This document shows positions 7,530-15,311 of a stretch of 19,120 nt of DNA, one piece after another. The notes beneath the pieces are model-generated. The model saw only the letters and a list, made by a program, of their open reading frames with translations. It ran no database searches and was not told the origin of the DNA. Both the position numbers and the translations under genes were made by a program. Source of the DNA: an uncultured Clostridia bacterium (GTDB lineage: Bacteria > Bacillota > Clostridia > Oscillospirales > Acutalibacteraceae); assembly GCA_946539105.1 (NCBI GenBank), contig CAMNHG010000018.1, positions 1 to 19,120 on the forward strand, read 5' to 3'. Within the stretch, counting starts at the first letter, position 1, and each line of letters begins with the position of its first letter.

Positions 7530-7847
7530 TTACTTTTTCCTTTTCTTGGTTGCAGGCAATTCGTCAACCATAGCGTTGAAAAGTTCTGCCAAAAACGCCC
7601 TGTCGTCAGGATTGTCAACCAAAAGCATTTCCTTCGCGCCCTCATACGGCAGTTCGAGCACAGCTTCGGGCATTAGCTTTTTTGCGGATTTTGTCTGCTT
7701 TACAAGAAACCGGTCATCGTAAATACCGCCGATTACCTTGCCGCGGTAATATATAATATATTCGCCCATCATAGCCCTGTATGATACGTCGTCAAGCTCC
7801 GAGAGCTGCCCGAGCACAAAATCGAGATATTCCCTTGAAGAGGCCAT
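7530..7847 (-). CDS. TfoX/Sxy N-terminal domain protein
   Basis: This 105-residue protein consists of one TfoX-N domain: YRAMMGEYIIYYRGKVIGGI, then YDDRFLVKQTKSAKKLMP and PYEGAKEMLLVDNPDD. It ends in a basic tail (ATKKRKK). In gammaproteobacteria Sxy/TfoX has an extra C-terminal domain and activates competence genes with CRP; stand-alone TfoX-N proteins are common in Firmicutes and have no proven role. GGGGTG precedes the ATG at 7847. It is the second gene of the operon, 15 bases after the first gene. A ComF-like gene occurs in the same operon, but a competence role would be a guess. Confidence 0.85.
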   Translation of the reverse strand: MASSREYLDFVLGQLSELDDVSYRAMMGEYIIYYRGKVIGGIYDDRFLVKQTKSAKKLMPEAVLELPYEGAKEMLLVDNPDDRAFLAELFNAMVDELPATKKRKK

Positions 7848-7862
7848 ATTTACACCCCAAAA

Positions 7863-8096
7863 TCAATATTCTACACGGAGAGAATCAACACCGTACCTCT
7901 CCATAAAATCCTGTTCGTCCTTCTTTGAGCGGATCAGCATTACCTCGGTAAAATGTCCGTCTGTTTTGTCCTTAAACCCGGCAACCTTTTCTCCTGTACA
8001 AATGGAACTGCGAATAACCGCGTACTGCGTTTCGGGATTAAACGGCTTTGTCTCAAACCGCTGCGCTTTGAAAATTGAAAATTTGCGTTTTTTCAT
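7863..8096 (-). CDS. Small conserved protein of unknown function, first gene of the operon
   Basis: This 77-residue protein contains TQYAVIRSSICTGEKVAGFKD and FTEVMLIRSKKDEQDFMERYG. I recall similar small proteins from Clostridia, sometimes labelled aspartate dehydrogenase without clear basis, so no function is assigned. It has no membrane segment and a single cysteine. Two ATGs are possible; CGGAG directly abuts the upstream one (8105) but sits nine bases before that at 8096, so 8096 is preferred. A strong promoter lies 42 bases further upstream, which makes this the leading gene of a seven-gene minus-strand operon ending at 3784. Confidence 0.78.
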   Translation of the reverse strand: MKKRKFSIFKAQRFETKPFNPETQYAVIRSSICTGEKVAGFKDKTDGHFTEVMLIRSKKDEQDFMERYGVDSLRVEY

Positions 8097-8137
8097 ATCA
8101 ACCATCTCCGAAGCTATATATGAAATTCTTTATCTAA

Positions 8138-8166
8138 ATTATAACCAAGATGCCGTGATAAATCAA
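8138..8166 (-). promoter_or_regulatory. Promoter of the seven-gene minus-strand operon
   Basis: On the minus strand TTGATT (8161-8166) and a perfect TATAAT (8138-8143) are separated by exactly 17 bp. Transcription would start near 8131, about 35 bases before the ATG at 8096. No other good promoter was noticed between here and 3784, and gene gaps are 27 bases or less, supporting one transcript. Confidence 0.8.
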
Positions 8167-8221
8167 TAGTTCTTTCGATTATTATCGCGTTTCACGCCTT
8201 GTGCTTAATGCGCGCTTTACT

Positions 8222-8268
8222 CAAAAAAAGCCTGCCGTATCCAATCCGTTTCGGATGGATAGGCAGGC
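8222..8268 (-). terminator. Rho-independent terminator of the two-component/ABC exporter operon
   Basis: A long hairpin (outer arms GCCTGCC at 8230-8236 and GGCAGGC at 8262-8268, extended inward to a TTT loop at 8249-8251 with two single-base bulges) is followed on the minus strand by seven T residues (complement of 8223-8229). It lies about 43 bases after the ABC gene stop. Confidence 0.88.
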
Positions 8269-8310
8269 AGTTTGCTTAGCTTAAAATCACTGAATATTAG
8301 ATACAGTTGA

Positions 8311-10098
8311 TTAGTTAAACTGAGAATTGTAGATTTCGCTGTAGAGTCCGCCGAGTTCCATAAGTGAATCGTGGTTACCGGTTTCTACAATGTTACCGTC
8401 CTTCATAACAAAGATAAGGTCGGCGTTCTTGATGGTGGAAAGTCTGTGCGCGATAACAAAGCTGGTTCTGCCGCTTGTCAGAGAATCCATAGCCTTCTGA
8501 ATAAGAATCTCGGTTCTGGTATCAACGTTACTTGTCGCCTCGTCGAGAATGAGCATAGGAGCGTTCTCGGTCATCGCTCTTGCGATAGTAACAAGCTGTT
8601 TCTGACCTGCTGAGAGCGCGCTCTCCTTCTGAATCTCGGTATCGAGACCGTCGGGCAGTGTTGCTACATAGTGGCTGAGGTTTGTTTCCTCGAGAATCTC
8701 CTGAAGTCTGTTCTCGTCAACATTCTGCAGGTTATAAACGATGTTCTCTCTGAGGGTGCCGTTGATAACCCAAGTCTCCTGAAGAATCATACCGAAGATT
8801 TCTCTGAGCTCATGGCGCGACATATCCTTGATTGATACGCCGTCTACCAAAATATCACCGCTGGTGATTTCATAGAAGCGCATAAGCAGGTTAACAAGAG
8901 TTGTCTTACCCGCACCGGTAGGACCGATGATAGCAACCTTCATACCGGGCTGAATCTTACCCGAGAAGTTCGTGATAGTGAGCTTGCTGGGATCGTAGCC
9001 GAAGCATACGTCCTTAAACTCAACCTCACCGCGGATTTTGCTGTGGTCGAGAAGCTGCTTTGTTTCGTCCTCTTCGGGGAGCTCTTCCTGCTCGAGGAAG
9101 GTAAATACTCTGTTGCAGGCAGCGGTACCGAGCTGGATTGTCGAGCTTGCCTGACCGATTTGCGCCAGAGGCTCCTGGAACAGCGATACGTATACGATAA
9201 AGCCTGTGATAACGCCGATGTCGGAGATTGCTCCGTTAGCAAAGAGCAGACCTGCTACGATAAGAACAGCGGCGTATGTGAGGTATGATACGAACTGCAT
9301 TGCAGGCTCGATAAGAGTACCGATTGCCTGTGATTTATAGAGGATAGTGCCGAACAGATCATTCTTGTTTCTGAACTCCTCTACCTTTTGATCCTCAGCG
9401 TTGAACGCCTTGATAACGAGCTGACCTGAATAGTTTTCTTCAACTGCCGCGTTAACCTCACCGAGGAGCTGCTGGTTCTTGTCAAACAGAGGCAGCGCGA
9501 ATTTGAAGGTAAGGCCGATGATAATCAGCATAATCGGCAGCGAGCAAACTACAACAAGTGCCATCTGCCAGCATGCGATGAACATTGCGATAAATACGCC
9601 GACGAGCATTACACCCGACTGCACCAGCATACTTACCGAGTTCTGCAGCGATGTACTGAGAATATCAACGTCGTTGGTGATAACCGAGAGGATATCACCG
9701 GTTTGTGTGGTGTCAAAATAGTTAAGAGGCATTTTGTTGATTTTTACGGAAATCTGCCTTCTTATGTCTTTTGAGAATTTCTGAATGATTGTGTTGAGAA
9801 TAAAGCCGGAGATAAAACCGGTGATGAACGCTGTCGCGATGTAGAATACGAGCAGCAGAGCGTAGTGCATTACGTTATCCATATTGACAACGAAGTTGCC
9901 GGCTACCGCCTCTTTGCCGACCGGTGAAATCTCGTTGGTCAGGCTGCGGATTGTTCCGGGAGTTAAAATTGTAAAGATAACTGACGCTACCAGCAGAACA
10001 ATCGCGAAGATAAAGGGTGCGTAGTAATTGTGGAACGCCTTTACAAGGCTTCCGAGCTTGTTCTTTTCCTTAGCAGGGGCTTTGGTGGTTGTACTCAT
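8311..10098 (-). CDS. ABC exporter half-transporter (membrane + ATPase), consensus-site subunit
   Basis: This 595-residue protein joins a six-helix membrane domain (about 25-330) to an ABC ATPase. Motifs: Walker A GPTGAGKTTL (about 391-400), signature ALSAGQKQL (about 493-501), Walker B MLILDEATSNVD (about 513-524) with the catalytic glutamate present, and switch histidine in IAHRLST (about 548-554). The signature reads LSAGQ instead of LSGGQ, while the ATPase residues are intact. This complements the partner encoded just upstream, whose Walker B and switch residues are degenerate but whose signature is normal, as in asymmetric heterodimeric exporters such as BmrCD or TM287/288. ATG and the partner's TGA overlap (ATGA), so the subunits are translationally coupled. 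The exported substrate (drug, peptide or lipid) is unknown. Confidence 0.94.
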   Translation of the reverse strand: MSTTTKAPAKEKNKLGSLVKAFHNYYAPFIFAIVLLVASVIFTILTPGTIRSLTNEISPVGKEAVAGNFVVNMDNVMHYALLLVFYIATAFITGFISGFILNTIIQKFSKDIRRQISVKINKMPLNYFDTTQTGDILSVITNDVDILSTSLQNSVSMLVQSGVMLVGVFIAMFIACWQMALVVVCSLPIMLIIIGLTFKFALPLFDKNQQLLGEVNAAVEENYSGQLVIKAFNAEDQKVEEFRNKNDLFGTILYKSQAIGTLIEPAMQFVSYLTYAAVLIVAGLLFANGAISDIGVITGFIVYVSLFQEPLAQIGQASSTIQLGTAACNRVFTFLEQEELPEEDETKQLLDHSKIRGEVEFKDVCFGYDPSKLTITNFSGKIQPGMKVAIIGPTGAGKTTLVNLLMRFYEITSGDILVDGVSIKDMSRHELREIFGMILQETWVINGTLRENIVYNLQNVDENRLQEILEETNLSHYVATLPDGLDTEIQKESALSAGQKQLVTIARAMTENAPMLILDEATSNVDTRTEILIQKAMDSLTSGRTSFVIAHRLSTIKNADLIFVMKDGNIVETGNHDSLMELGGLYSEIYNSQFN

Positions 10099-11852
10099 AA
10101 TCCTAACTCCTCCTTACTAAGCTGTGATAACGCAATCTCCTGATATACAGGACAATTTCTGACAAGGTCATAGTGCTTGCCGATACCGACCATCTTGCCG
10201 TTATCCAAAACAACAATCTGGTCTGCGTCCATAATGGTACCGACGCGCTGAGCGATAATAACTCTTGTGGTGTCGGGAAGTTCCTCTGCGATACGGCCTC
10301 TGACGGTCTTGTCGGTCTTATAGTCAAGTGCCGAGAATGAGTCGTCGAAGATAAGAATTTCAGGCTTTGTGGCAACCGCTCTTGCGATACAGAGTCTCTG
10401 CTTCTGACCGCCCGAGAAGTTCGAGCCGCCCTGGGCAACCTCTGAATCGTAGCCGTTTCTCTTCTTCATTACGAAGCCGTCGGCGTCTGCGATTTCGGCA
10501 GCCCATCTTACGTCCTGCAGAGTCATTTCGGAATCCTTAAACGCGATGTTATCCTTGATATTTCCCTTAAAGAGGAAACCTCTCTGCGGAGCGTAACCGA
10601 TGCGGTCTCTAAGGTCTGCCTGAAGAACGTCCTTAACGTTTACGCCGTCAACAAGAACCTCACCGCTTGTGCAGTCAGCCATACGGGGAATCATATTGAT
10701 GATAGTCGTTTTACCGCTGCCGGTAGCACCGATAAACGCGATTGTCTCACCCTTATTAACCTTAAATGAAATATCCGATACGGCTTCTTTATCCGAACCG
10801 GGATAAGCAAAGCCAACATTTTTGAATTCGATTGTACCGGTTTCCTTGAAATCTACGGGGTTTTCGGTATCAACAACGGAAACCTCGTGAACGATAACCT
10901 CGTCAATACGCTTCGCGCTGACAGCGGCTCTCGGCCAGATAACGATAAGTGTTACCATCAGAACGAAGGACATAATAATCTGGCTTGCGAGCATTACAAA
11001 CGCGTTTGTCGCGCTGAAAGCCTGAGCGGCTTCTTCCATCTTCATACCGTTGAGAACATACGCGCTTGCCCAAAGGATAGAGAGTGAAAGTCCGGACATA
11101 ACCATCATTACAAGAGGTGTAAAGAATGACAGTGTTCTTCCGGCGAAAATCTGAACCTTTGTGAAGGCAGCGTTAACCTTTTCGAACTTGCCTTCCTGAT
11201 AGGTTTCTGCGTTGAAAGCTCTTACAACTCTTACGCCTGTAAGGTTTTCTCTTGAAGCAACGTTGAGCGCGTCGGTCAACTTCTGAACAATCCTGAACTT
11301 CGGAGTTAACATCATCAGCAAAACAACAACCGCTACAACAAGAATTACCAGCCAAACAGCGGTAACGATTGTTAAAGAAGCGTTTGCGTACTGCAACAGA
11401 AGAATTACAGACCAAACCATAACAACAGGTGCTAAAAACGCGGTCTTTAAGAATGTGAGCCACGCAAGGTGAACATTCTGCATATCGTTGGTGGTTCTGG
11501 TAATCAAAGACTCGGTTGAGAAAGAAGCAAAATCCGCTATAGCGAACTTGTTAACTCTCTCGTACATTCTCTGTCTGATACCGGTGATGGTGCTTGCGGC
11601 GGTCGCGCTGGCTACGAATCGGATAATAACCTCGACCGACGCCATCAAAATAGCGCATATAACCATATAAAGGCCATACCACCAGATTTCTGCTACACCG
11701 TTTTGCCTACTGGTTTGCACTGCACCGGTAAGCAAGCTGATATAGCTTACGATTTGCATCATGAAGAAAACTTCGCATATGGTCAAAAGAAAAATCGCAA
11801 TGACCGATATCCAGTTTTTAGGCTTCATGTTTTTGAAGATTAGTTTTAACAT
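10095..11852 (-). CDS. ABC exporter half-transporter, degenerate-site subunit
   Basis: This 585-residue half-transporter has an N-terminal six-helix domain, beginning MLKLIFKNMKPKNW, and a C-terminal ATPase. Walker A is GATGSGKTTI (about 374-383), signature FSGGQKQRL (about 476-484), Walker B ILIFDDSFSALD (about 497-508) where the catalytic glutamate is replaced by aspartate, and the switch region IIAQRVGT where histidine is replaced by glutamine. Both changes are hallmarks of the non-hydrolysing site in heterodimeric exporters. Its normal signature would pair with the intact Walker motifs of the downstream partner. A GAGGGG ribosome site precedes the ATG. The gene follows the histidine kinase gene by 80 bases, in which a possible promoter and an inverted repeat lie. 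Confidence 0.94.
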   Translation of the reverse strand: MLKLIFKNMKPKNWISVIAIFLLTICEVFFMMQIVSYISLLTGAVQTSRQNGVAEIWWYGLYMVICAILMASVEVIIRFVASATAASTITGIRQRMYERVNKFAIADFASFSTESLITRTTNDMQNVHLAWLTFLKTAFLAPVVMVWSVILLLQYANASLTIVTAVWLVILVVAVVVLLMMLTPKFRIVQKLTDALNVASRENLTGVRVVRAFNAETYQEGKFEKVNAAFTKVQIFAGRTLSFFTPLVMMVMSGLSLSILWASAYVLNGMKMEEAAQAFSATNAFVMLASQIIMSFVLMVTLIVIWPRAAVSAKRIDEVIVHEVSVVDTENPVDFKETGTIEFKNVGFAYPGSDKEAVSDISFKVNKGETIAFIGATGSGKTTIINMIPRMADCTSGEVLVDGVNVKDVLQADLRDRIGYAPQRGFLFKGNIKDNIAFKDSEMTLQDVRWAAEIADADGFVMKKRNGYDSEVAQGGSNFSGGQKQRLCIARAVATKPEILIFDDSFSALDYKTDKTVRGRIAEELPDTTRVIIAQRVGTIMDADQIVVLDNGKMVGIGKHYDLVRNCPVYQEIALSQLSKEELGL

Positions 11853-11863
11853 GACATCCCCTC

Positions 11864-11904
11864 TTTATAGTATTATTGTGCATATATCAACGGCAGGGCT
11901 GCCG
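11864..11904 (-). promoter_or_regulatory. Possible internal promoter with adjacent inverted repeat before the ABC genes
   Basis: On the minus strand TTGATA (11885-11890) and TATAAA (11864-11869) are 15 bp apart, a short spacing. Directly upstream of the -35 box is a perfect inverted repeat, CGGCAG GG CTGCCG (11891-11904). The repeat could be an operator for the linked response regulator or simply an intercistronic hairpin; no matching copy was seen in front of the regulator gene. Confidence 0.3.
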
Positions 11905-11932
11905 CTAATAACTAAGTTAAAGTGCCGGTATT

Positions 11933-13207
11933 CTATTGCCGGCTTGACTCCGGTATTATAACCCTTACCGAAGTTCCTCCGCCCTCGCGCTCTGATATTA
12001 TCAATTTTCCTTTACACATAAGTTCAAGCCTTTGGCGGATATTATTTAGTGCTATATGCGGTTCGTTGTCGTCAACCGGCTCAAATCCGGAACCGTCATC
12101 CTCCACGATAATCTCGTTTGATTTATCTGTCCGACGGGTAACAACAGCGATATGAATAGGCTCACTGCTCGATTTCATACCGTGCTTTACCGCGTTTTCC
12201 ACAATGGGCTGCAACGTAAGCGGCGGCACACGGAACATAGTGTGCGGCGTATCAAAGCTGACAAACAAAGCATCTTCAAACTGTGCCTGCTCAACGGCAA
12301 GATAAGCCCTGGTATGCTCCAATTCTTCATGAAAAGGAATAGTGCCTTCACAGGCAATAGCCGTAAAATTCTTGCGAAGGTAGGTGGTAAAATCAAGCGT
12401 GACCTGCTTTGCCTTGCCTGAGTCTTGGTCGCAAAGGTAGTAAATGCCCATCATTGTATTGTAGATAAAGTGCGGGCGCATTTGCAGCACCATAACGCTT
12501 GCGCGCTGATGGGCGATTTCACGCTGCTGTCGAATATACTGCTCAAAATTATCTGAGATGATAATGGTGAACATCATCATCGCGCACAACACCATTCCGA
12601 ATATAATGAATATCGCGAGATAGTTAAACAGATAGATAAGCAACGCCGTCGTCATCGGCAGTAAATAGACTAAGATCGCGGTAAAGTACCTTTTTGAGAG
12701 CTTTTTGCGCCGTCTGATAACTTCCACAATGTTGAGTACCATCATCAAAACCATCGGAAGCGGAATCAGTATGAACAACGGTCCGCGTAAGAACTGAATA
12801 TCAGGCGCAATATAGTAGAAAGCATCCGTAAACTGAGCGATAATCAGTACGATAAAGTATACGCCCCAAATCGCTAAAACTGCACGGAACAGCAAGCTTT
12901 TTTTGATGCTCTCACCGCACCTGTGCAACATCAGAACTGTCGGCATCGGCATTAATGGGGAAACTGACAAAAATTCCAAAAATACCAAAACTCTTTCCGT
13001 TTGAGCCATATCGGGAATTTTGTAGATAATTATATCGGTATAAAATACGCTGACACTCAGCAAAAGCATAGAGAAAAACGTAATGAAATATCCCTTGCTC
13101 CAGCGGTCGATAGCAGGCATAATTGCAGAGAACGCTATGCCGAATATCATCATAAGAAGCATTGCTCCGCCTACGGAATAACCGACAATATCAGCCCAGC
13201 TTGTCAT
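11933..13207 (-). CDS. LytS/YesM-type membrane sensor histidine kinase
   Basis: This 424-residue protein has an N-terminal membrane region with about six or seven hydrophobic segments (roughly 7-215), a short linker (FEQYIRQQREIAHQRAS), and a His_kinase/HATPase module. The phospho-accepting histidine lies in LQMRPHFIYNTM (near residue 246); the ATP-binding part shows PPLTLQPIVENAVKHG, VEDDGSGF and REGGGTSVRVII. No extracellular sensor domain is visible, so sensing is probably within the membrane. The ATG at 13207 forms an ATGA overlap with the regulator's stop and has GGGAGG nine bases upstream; the longer frame would need a TTG at 13228. Linked partners imply it controls the ABC exporter downstream. 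Confidence 0.92.
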   Translation of the reverse strand: MTSWADIVGYSVGGAMLLMMIFGIAFSAIMPAIDRWSKGYFITFFSMLLLSVSVFYTDIIIYKIPDMAQTERVLVFLEFLSVSPLMPMPTVLMLHRCGESIKKSLLFRAVLAIWGVYFIVLIIAQFTDAFYYIAPDIQFLRGPLFILIPLPMVLMMVLNIVEVIRRRKKLSKRYFTAILVYLLPMTTALLIYLFNYLAIFIIFGMVLCAMMMFTIIISDNFEQYIRQQREIAHQRASVMVLQMRPHFIYNTMMGIYYLCDQDSGKAKQVTLDFTTYLRKNFTAIACEGTIPFHEELEHTRAYLAVEQAQFEDALFVSFDTPHTMFRVPPLTLQPIVENAVKHGMKSSSEPIHIAVVTRRTDKSNEIIVEDDGSGFEPVDDNEPHIALNNIRQRLELMCKGKLIISEREGGGTSVRVIIPESSRQ

Positions 13208-13803
13208 GCGCCGTCGCCTCCCGTCCAAAACGGGTATCTCAGCTTTTTAAGCTGTTCTAAAACGCCCTGAGCCGTGATGGGCTTTAGCATAAAGCCGCTT
13301 GCCCCCGTACTCCATGCATCAAAAGCGTACTCGCTGTAAGCGGTAAGATATACAACATTTGTACGCGGATTTATCTCGAGCAAGGCGCGGCACAAATCCA
13401 GACCGCTGGTGTTCCTCAACTCAATATCCAGAAAGGCGAGCGATACGCGGTTTGACTTTGCGTATTCAATCGCGTCCGTTGCATTAGTAAAGCCCATTAT
13501 CTCGGCGTTAGGCATAACCTTCTCAAGAATAGGCAAACCTCCGCTGAGAATCAGCTTTCTGTCGTCAACCATAATTACATTGGGGCACCCGTCGCTCTGC
13601 GCAGCCACAGAGAGCAGCAGATTAACATCCACAGACAAGGCTTCTGAAATACGGGATATCATAGCAGCGTCCGGCAGACGGCTGCCTGTTTCCCAACGGA
13701 CTACCGTCGAACGTGTAACGTACATTTTATCAGCAAGCTCTTGCTGCGAAAGACCTTTTTCGGTTCTTAGTTTCCTCAGGGTTTCTGAAAAAAACAGCCT
13801 CAT
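13204..13803 (-). CDS. Response regulator with N-terminal XRE helix-turn-helix and C-terminal receiver
   Basis: This 199-residue protein starts with an XRE/Cro-type DNA-binding domain (about 5-62: LRKLRTEKGLSQQELADKM, TRSTVVRWETGSRLP) and ends with a receiver domain (about 75-190). Receiver residues are in place: acidic pair D80/D81, phospho-acceptor D126 in LAFLDIELRN, T154 in VYLTAYSEYAF, and K174 in FMLKPI. The order is reversed relative to classical response regulators, and the output domain is XRE instead of LytTR or AraC, the usual partners of LytS/YesM kinases. The stop overlaps the kinase start. The ribosome site GGAG lies 11 bases from the ATG, slightly far. A consensus-like promoter lies just upstream. 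Confidence 0.92.
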   Translation of the reverse strand: MRLFFSETLRKLRTEKGLSQQELADKMYVTRSTVVRWETGSRLPDAAMISRISEALSVDVNLLLSVAAQSDGCPNVIMVDDRKLILSGGLPILEKVMPNAEIMGFTNATDAIEYAKSNRVSLAFLDIELRNTSGLDLCRALLEINPRTNVVYLTAYSEYAFDAWSTGASGFMLKPITAQGVLEQLKKLRYPFWTGGDGA

Positions 13804-13844
13804 TACATAATATACTCCAAATTTTTATATCAGCTTTCCCCAAT

Positions 13845-13873
13845 ATTATAAACAAATCGACATACAAATGCAA
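13845..13873 (-). promoter_or_regulatory. Promoter of the regulator-kinase-ABC operon
   Basis: On the minus strand TTGCAT (13868-13873) and a perfect TATAAT (13845-13850) are spaced by 17 bp. The predicted start is near 13838, giving a leader of about 35 bases before the ATG at 13803. Confidence 0.8.
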
Positions 13874-13882
13874 GTTTTTTTC

Positions 13883-13909
13883 AAAAAATCCCTGTTCCAA
13901 AACGGAACA
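13883..13909 (-). terminator. Probable terminator after the radical SAM gene
   Basis: An inverted repeat TGTTCC AAAAC GGAACA (13893-13909) is followed on the minus strand by GGGA and six T residues (complement of 13883-13888). It lies between the radical SAM stop and the regulator promoter. The stem is only 6 bp and the gap to the T-run is 4 bases, so it could instead be an operator. A second hairpin, AGGCGTT/AACGCCT (13929-13947), lies nearby without a T-run. Confidence 0.45.
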
Positions 13910-13965
13910 CCCCTATTTTTTCTGATACAGGCGTTCAAAAAACGCCTCACAACAAAATTTTATTA

Positions 13966-15048
13966 TTATTCAGCGAGCAGCGGACAATTCGGGTCGGGAA
14001 GGTCGTATCTTCCGAACTTTGCGTATGTAACGCACTTTGCTCCTCCCGAACAGCTTAAAGCGTACTTGCAATCCTCGCACTGTTTTGGAACAGGGGAGTT
14101 CCTAAGAGCGACAAAATCCGGATGGCTCTGAAAGACAGTCAGCAAGTCGCTGTCGTGAATATTTCCGGATACAACCGGAAGTCTCCGGCACGCCATTACC
14201 GAGCCGTCGGCCAACACGGTAATTAGCCTCTCGCCGGCAGTACAGCGGTAAATCTGCTTTTCATCACAGGGCAAAAACTGTAACGCGCGCGCGCAGGATA
14301 CCATTCCCTTTTTATTTAACTTTGCCGCCTTACCGCTGAGCCGCACAAAGTCTTTAGTCGTTAGTGTAAGGCTTTGATTATCCTCCGCTTCGGGGATTAT
14401 CACACGGTCGTACCACAGCTTGTTAACATCTAAATCACGGCAAAACCTCGCCAGCCCGGGAAGCTCGCGGAGATTTTTCCGCTGGGCGGTAAAAGACACC
14501 GTGACAAAAATATTCTCGGCGCGCAATGCCATAATTCCCTGTACCGCGCGCTTAAAGCTGCCTTTTCCGCGAATCGAGTCGTGAACCTTCTGAGTTCCGT
14601 CAAGACTGACCTGAACATAATCCACTCCGCACGACTTAAGCCTGAACGCCTCGCGTCTGCCGATTAAAGTTCCGTTCGTCAGCACAGCGGTAACTATTCC
14701 GCGGCGGCGTGCTTCGCTTAACAGCCGGTACAATTCGGGGTGAGTAAGCGGTTCACCTCCGGTAACATTCAAAAAGCCCTTGTAGTTATATGTTTTCAGC
14801 AGCTCTTCGTATTGGTCGAGAACCTTAAATAAATCGTCTTTTGTTTCGAAGGCGGTATAGTCGTCCTGATAGCAATGGGTACAGCGAAGATTGCACCGGT
14901 GCGTGATGTGCCATTGCAGAATAAACGACCCGCCGGTATTATCGGTAATCTCATTTACCGGAAAATAGTTGTTGCAATAGTCGCACGCCATCTGCTGTTT
15001 GTCTATATCAAACCGCAAGCCCGCTCCACAGGTTGGACAATGGATCAT
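13966..15048 (-). CDS. Radical SAM/SPASM protein with N-terminal zinc ribbon
   Basis: This 360-residue protein begins with a zinc-ribbon-like segment (C4, C7, C22, C25 in MIHCPTCGAGLRFD and CDYCNN), followed by a radical SAM core: HRCNLRCTHCY (C52, C56, C59, the CX3CX2C motif that holds the 4Fe-4S cluster and SAM), NVTGGEPL, and VQVSLDGTQKVHDSIRG. The C-terminal part has SPASM-type cysteines: YRCTAGERL, DGSVMACRRLP, QCEDCKYALSC, SGGAKC and NCPL. SPASM proteins often modify ribosomal peptides or enzymes, but no precursor peptide is visible on either side, so the substrate is unknown. The ATG at 15048 follows an AAGGCGGA site and the family-like start; the longer frame to 15135 reads through the promoter. 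Confidence 0.9.
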   Translation of the reverse strand: MIHCPTCGAGLRFDIDKQQMACDYCNNYFPVNEITDNTGGSFILQWHITHRCNLRCTHCYQDDYTAFETKDDLFKVLDQYEELLKTYNYKGFLNVTGGEPLTHPELYRLLSEARRRGIVTAVLTNGTLIGRREAFRLKSCGVDYVQVSLDGTQKVHDSIRGKGSFKRAVQGIMALRAENIFVTVSFTAQRKNLRELPGLARFCRDLDVNKLWYDRVIIPEAEDNQSLTLTTKDFVRLSGKAAKLNKKGMVSCARALQFLPCDEKQIYRCTAGERLITVLADGSVMACRRLPVVSGNIHDSDLLTVFQSHPDFVALRNSPVPKQCEDCKYALSCSGGAKCVTYAKFGRYDLPDPNCPLLAE

Positions 15049-15103
15049 ATATGTTCCGCCTTTCCGATTTTTTCGCCGTTGATAAAAGTATTTTCGTATA
15101 ATA

Positions 15104-15132
15104 ATTATATTATAATTTAAACAAGTTTTCAA
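15104..15132 (-). promoter_or_regulatory. Promoter of the radical SAM gene
   Basis: On the minus strand TTGAAA (15127-15132) and a perfect TATAAT (15104-15109) are 17 bp apart, about 55 bases before the ATG at 15048. The region is very AT-rich, so alternative -10 boxes exist nearby. Confidence 0.7.
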
Positions 15133-15213
15133 CAAAAACTAATAAAATTATACCAAATTTATCAAAACAATGTAATTTTTTCTGAATACAACAAAATCCG
15201 TTGTGCCATGAAC

Positions 15214-15258
15214 ATATAAAAAACGCCGGACGCACCCCTTGCGGTGTGTCTGACGTTT
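15214..15258 (-). terminator. Terminator of the tRNA array
   Basis: A long hairpin with arms at 15221-15236 and 15243-15258 (one A-C mismatch and two G-T pairs) is followed on the minus strand by TTTTTT. It lies at the end of the minus-strand tRNA cluster. Its outer stem, AACGTCA, resembles the palindrome inside the 168-bp repeat units, so it may be a diverged relic of one. Confidence 0.8.
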
Positions 15259-15311
15259 TCTTAACGCTCGCCTTCAAGTCCCGTCCGAGCTAAATTATTT
15301 GGTTGTTTTTT

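Noticed and set aside
15049..15135. 29-residue N-terminal extension of the radical SAM protein
   Set aside because: It would span the predicted promoter, and its AT-rich translation is unlike the family start.
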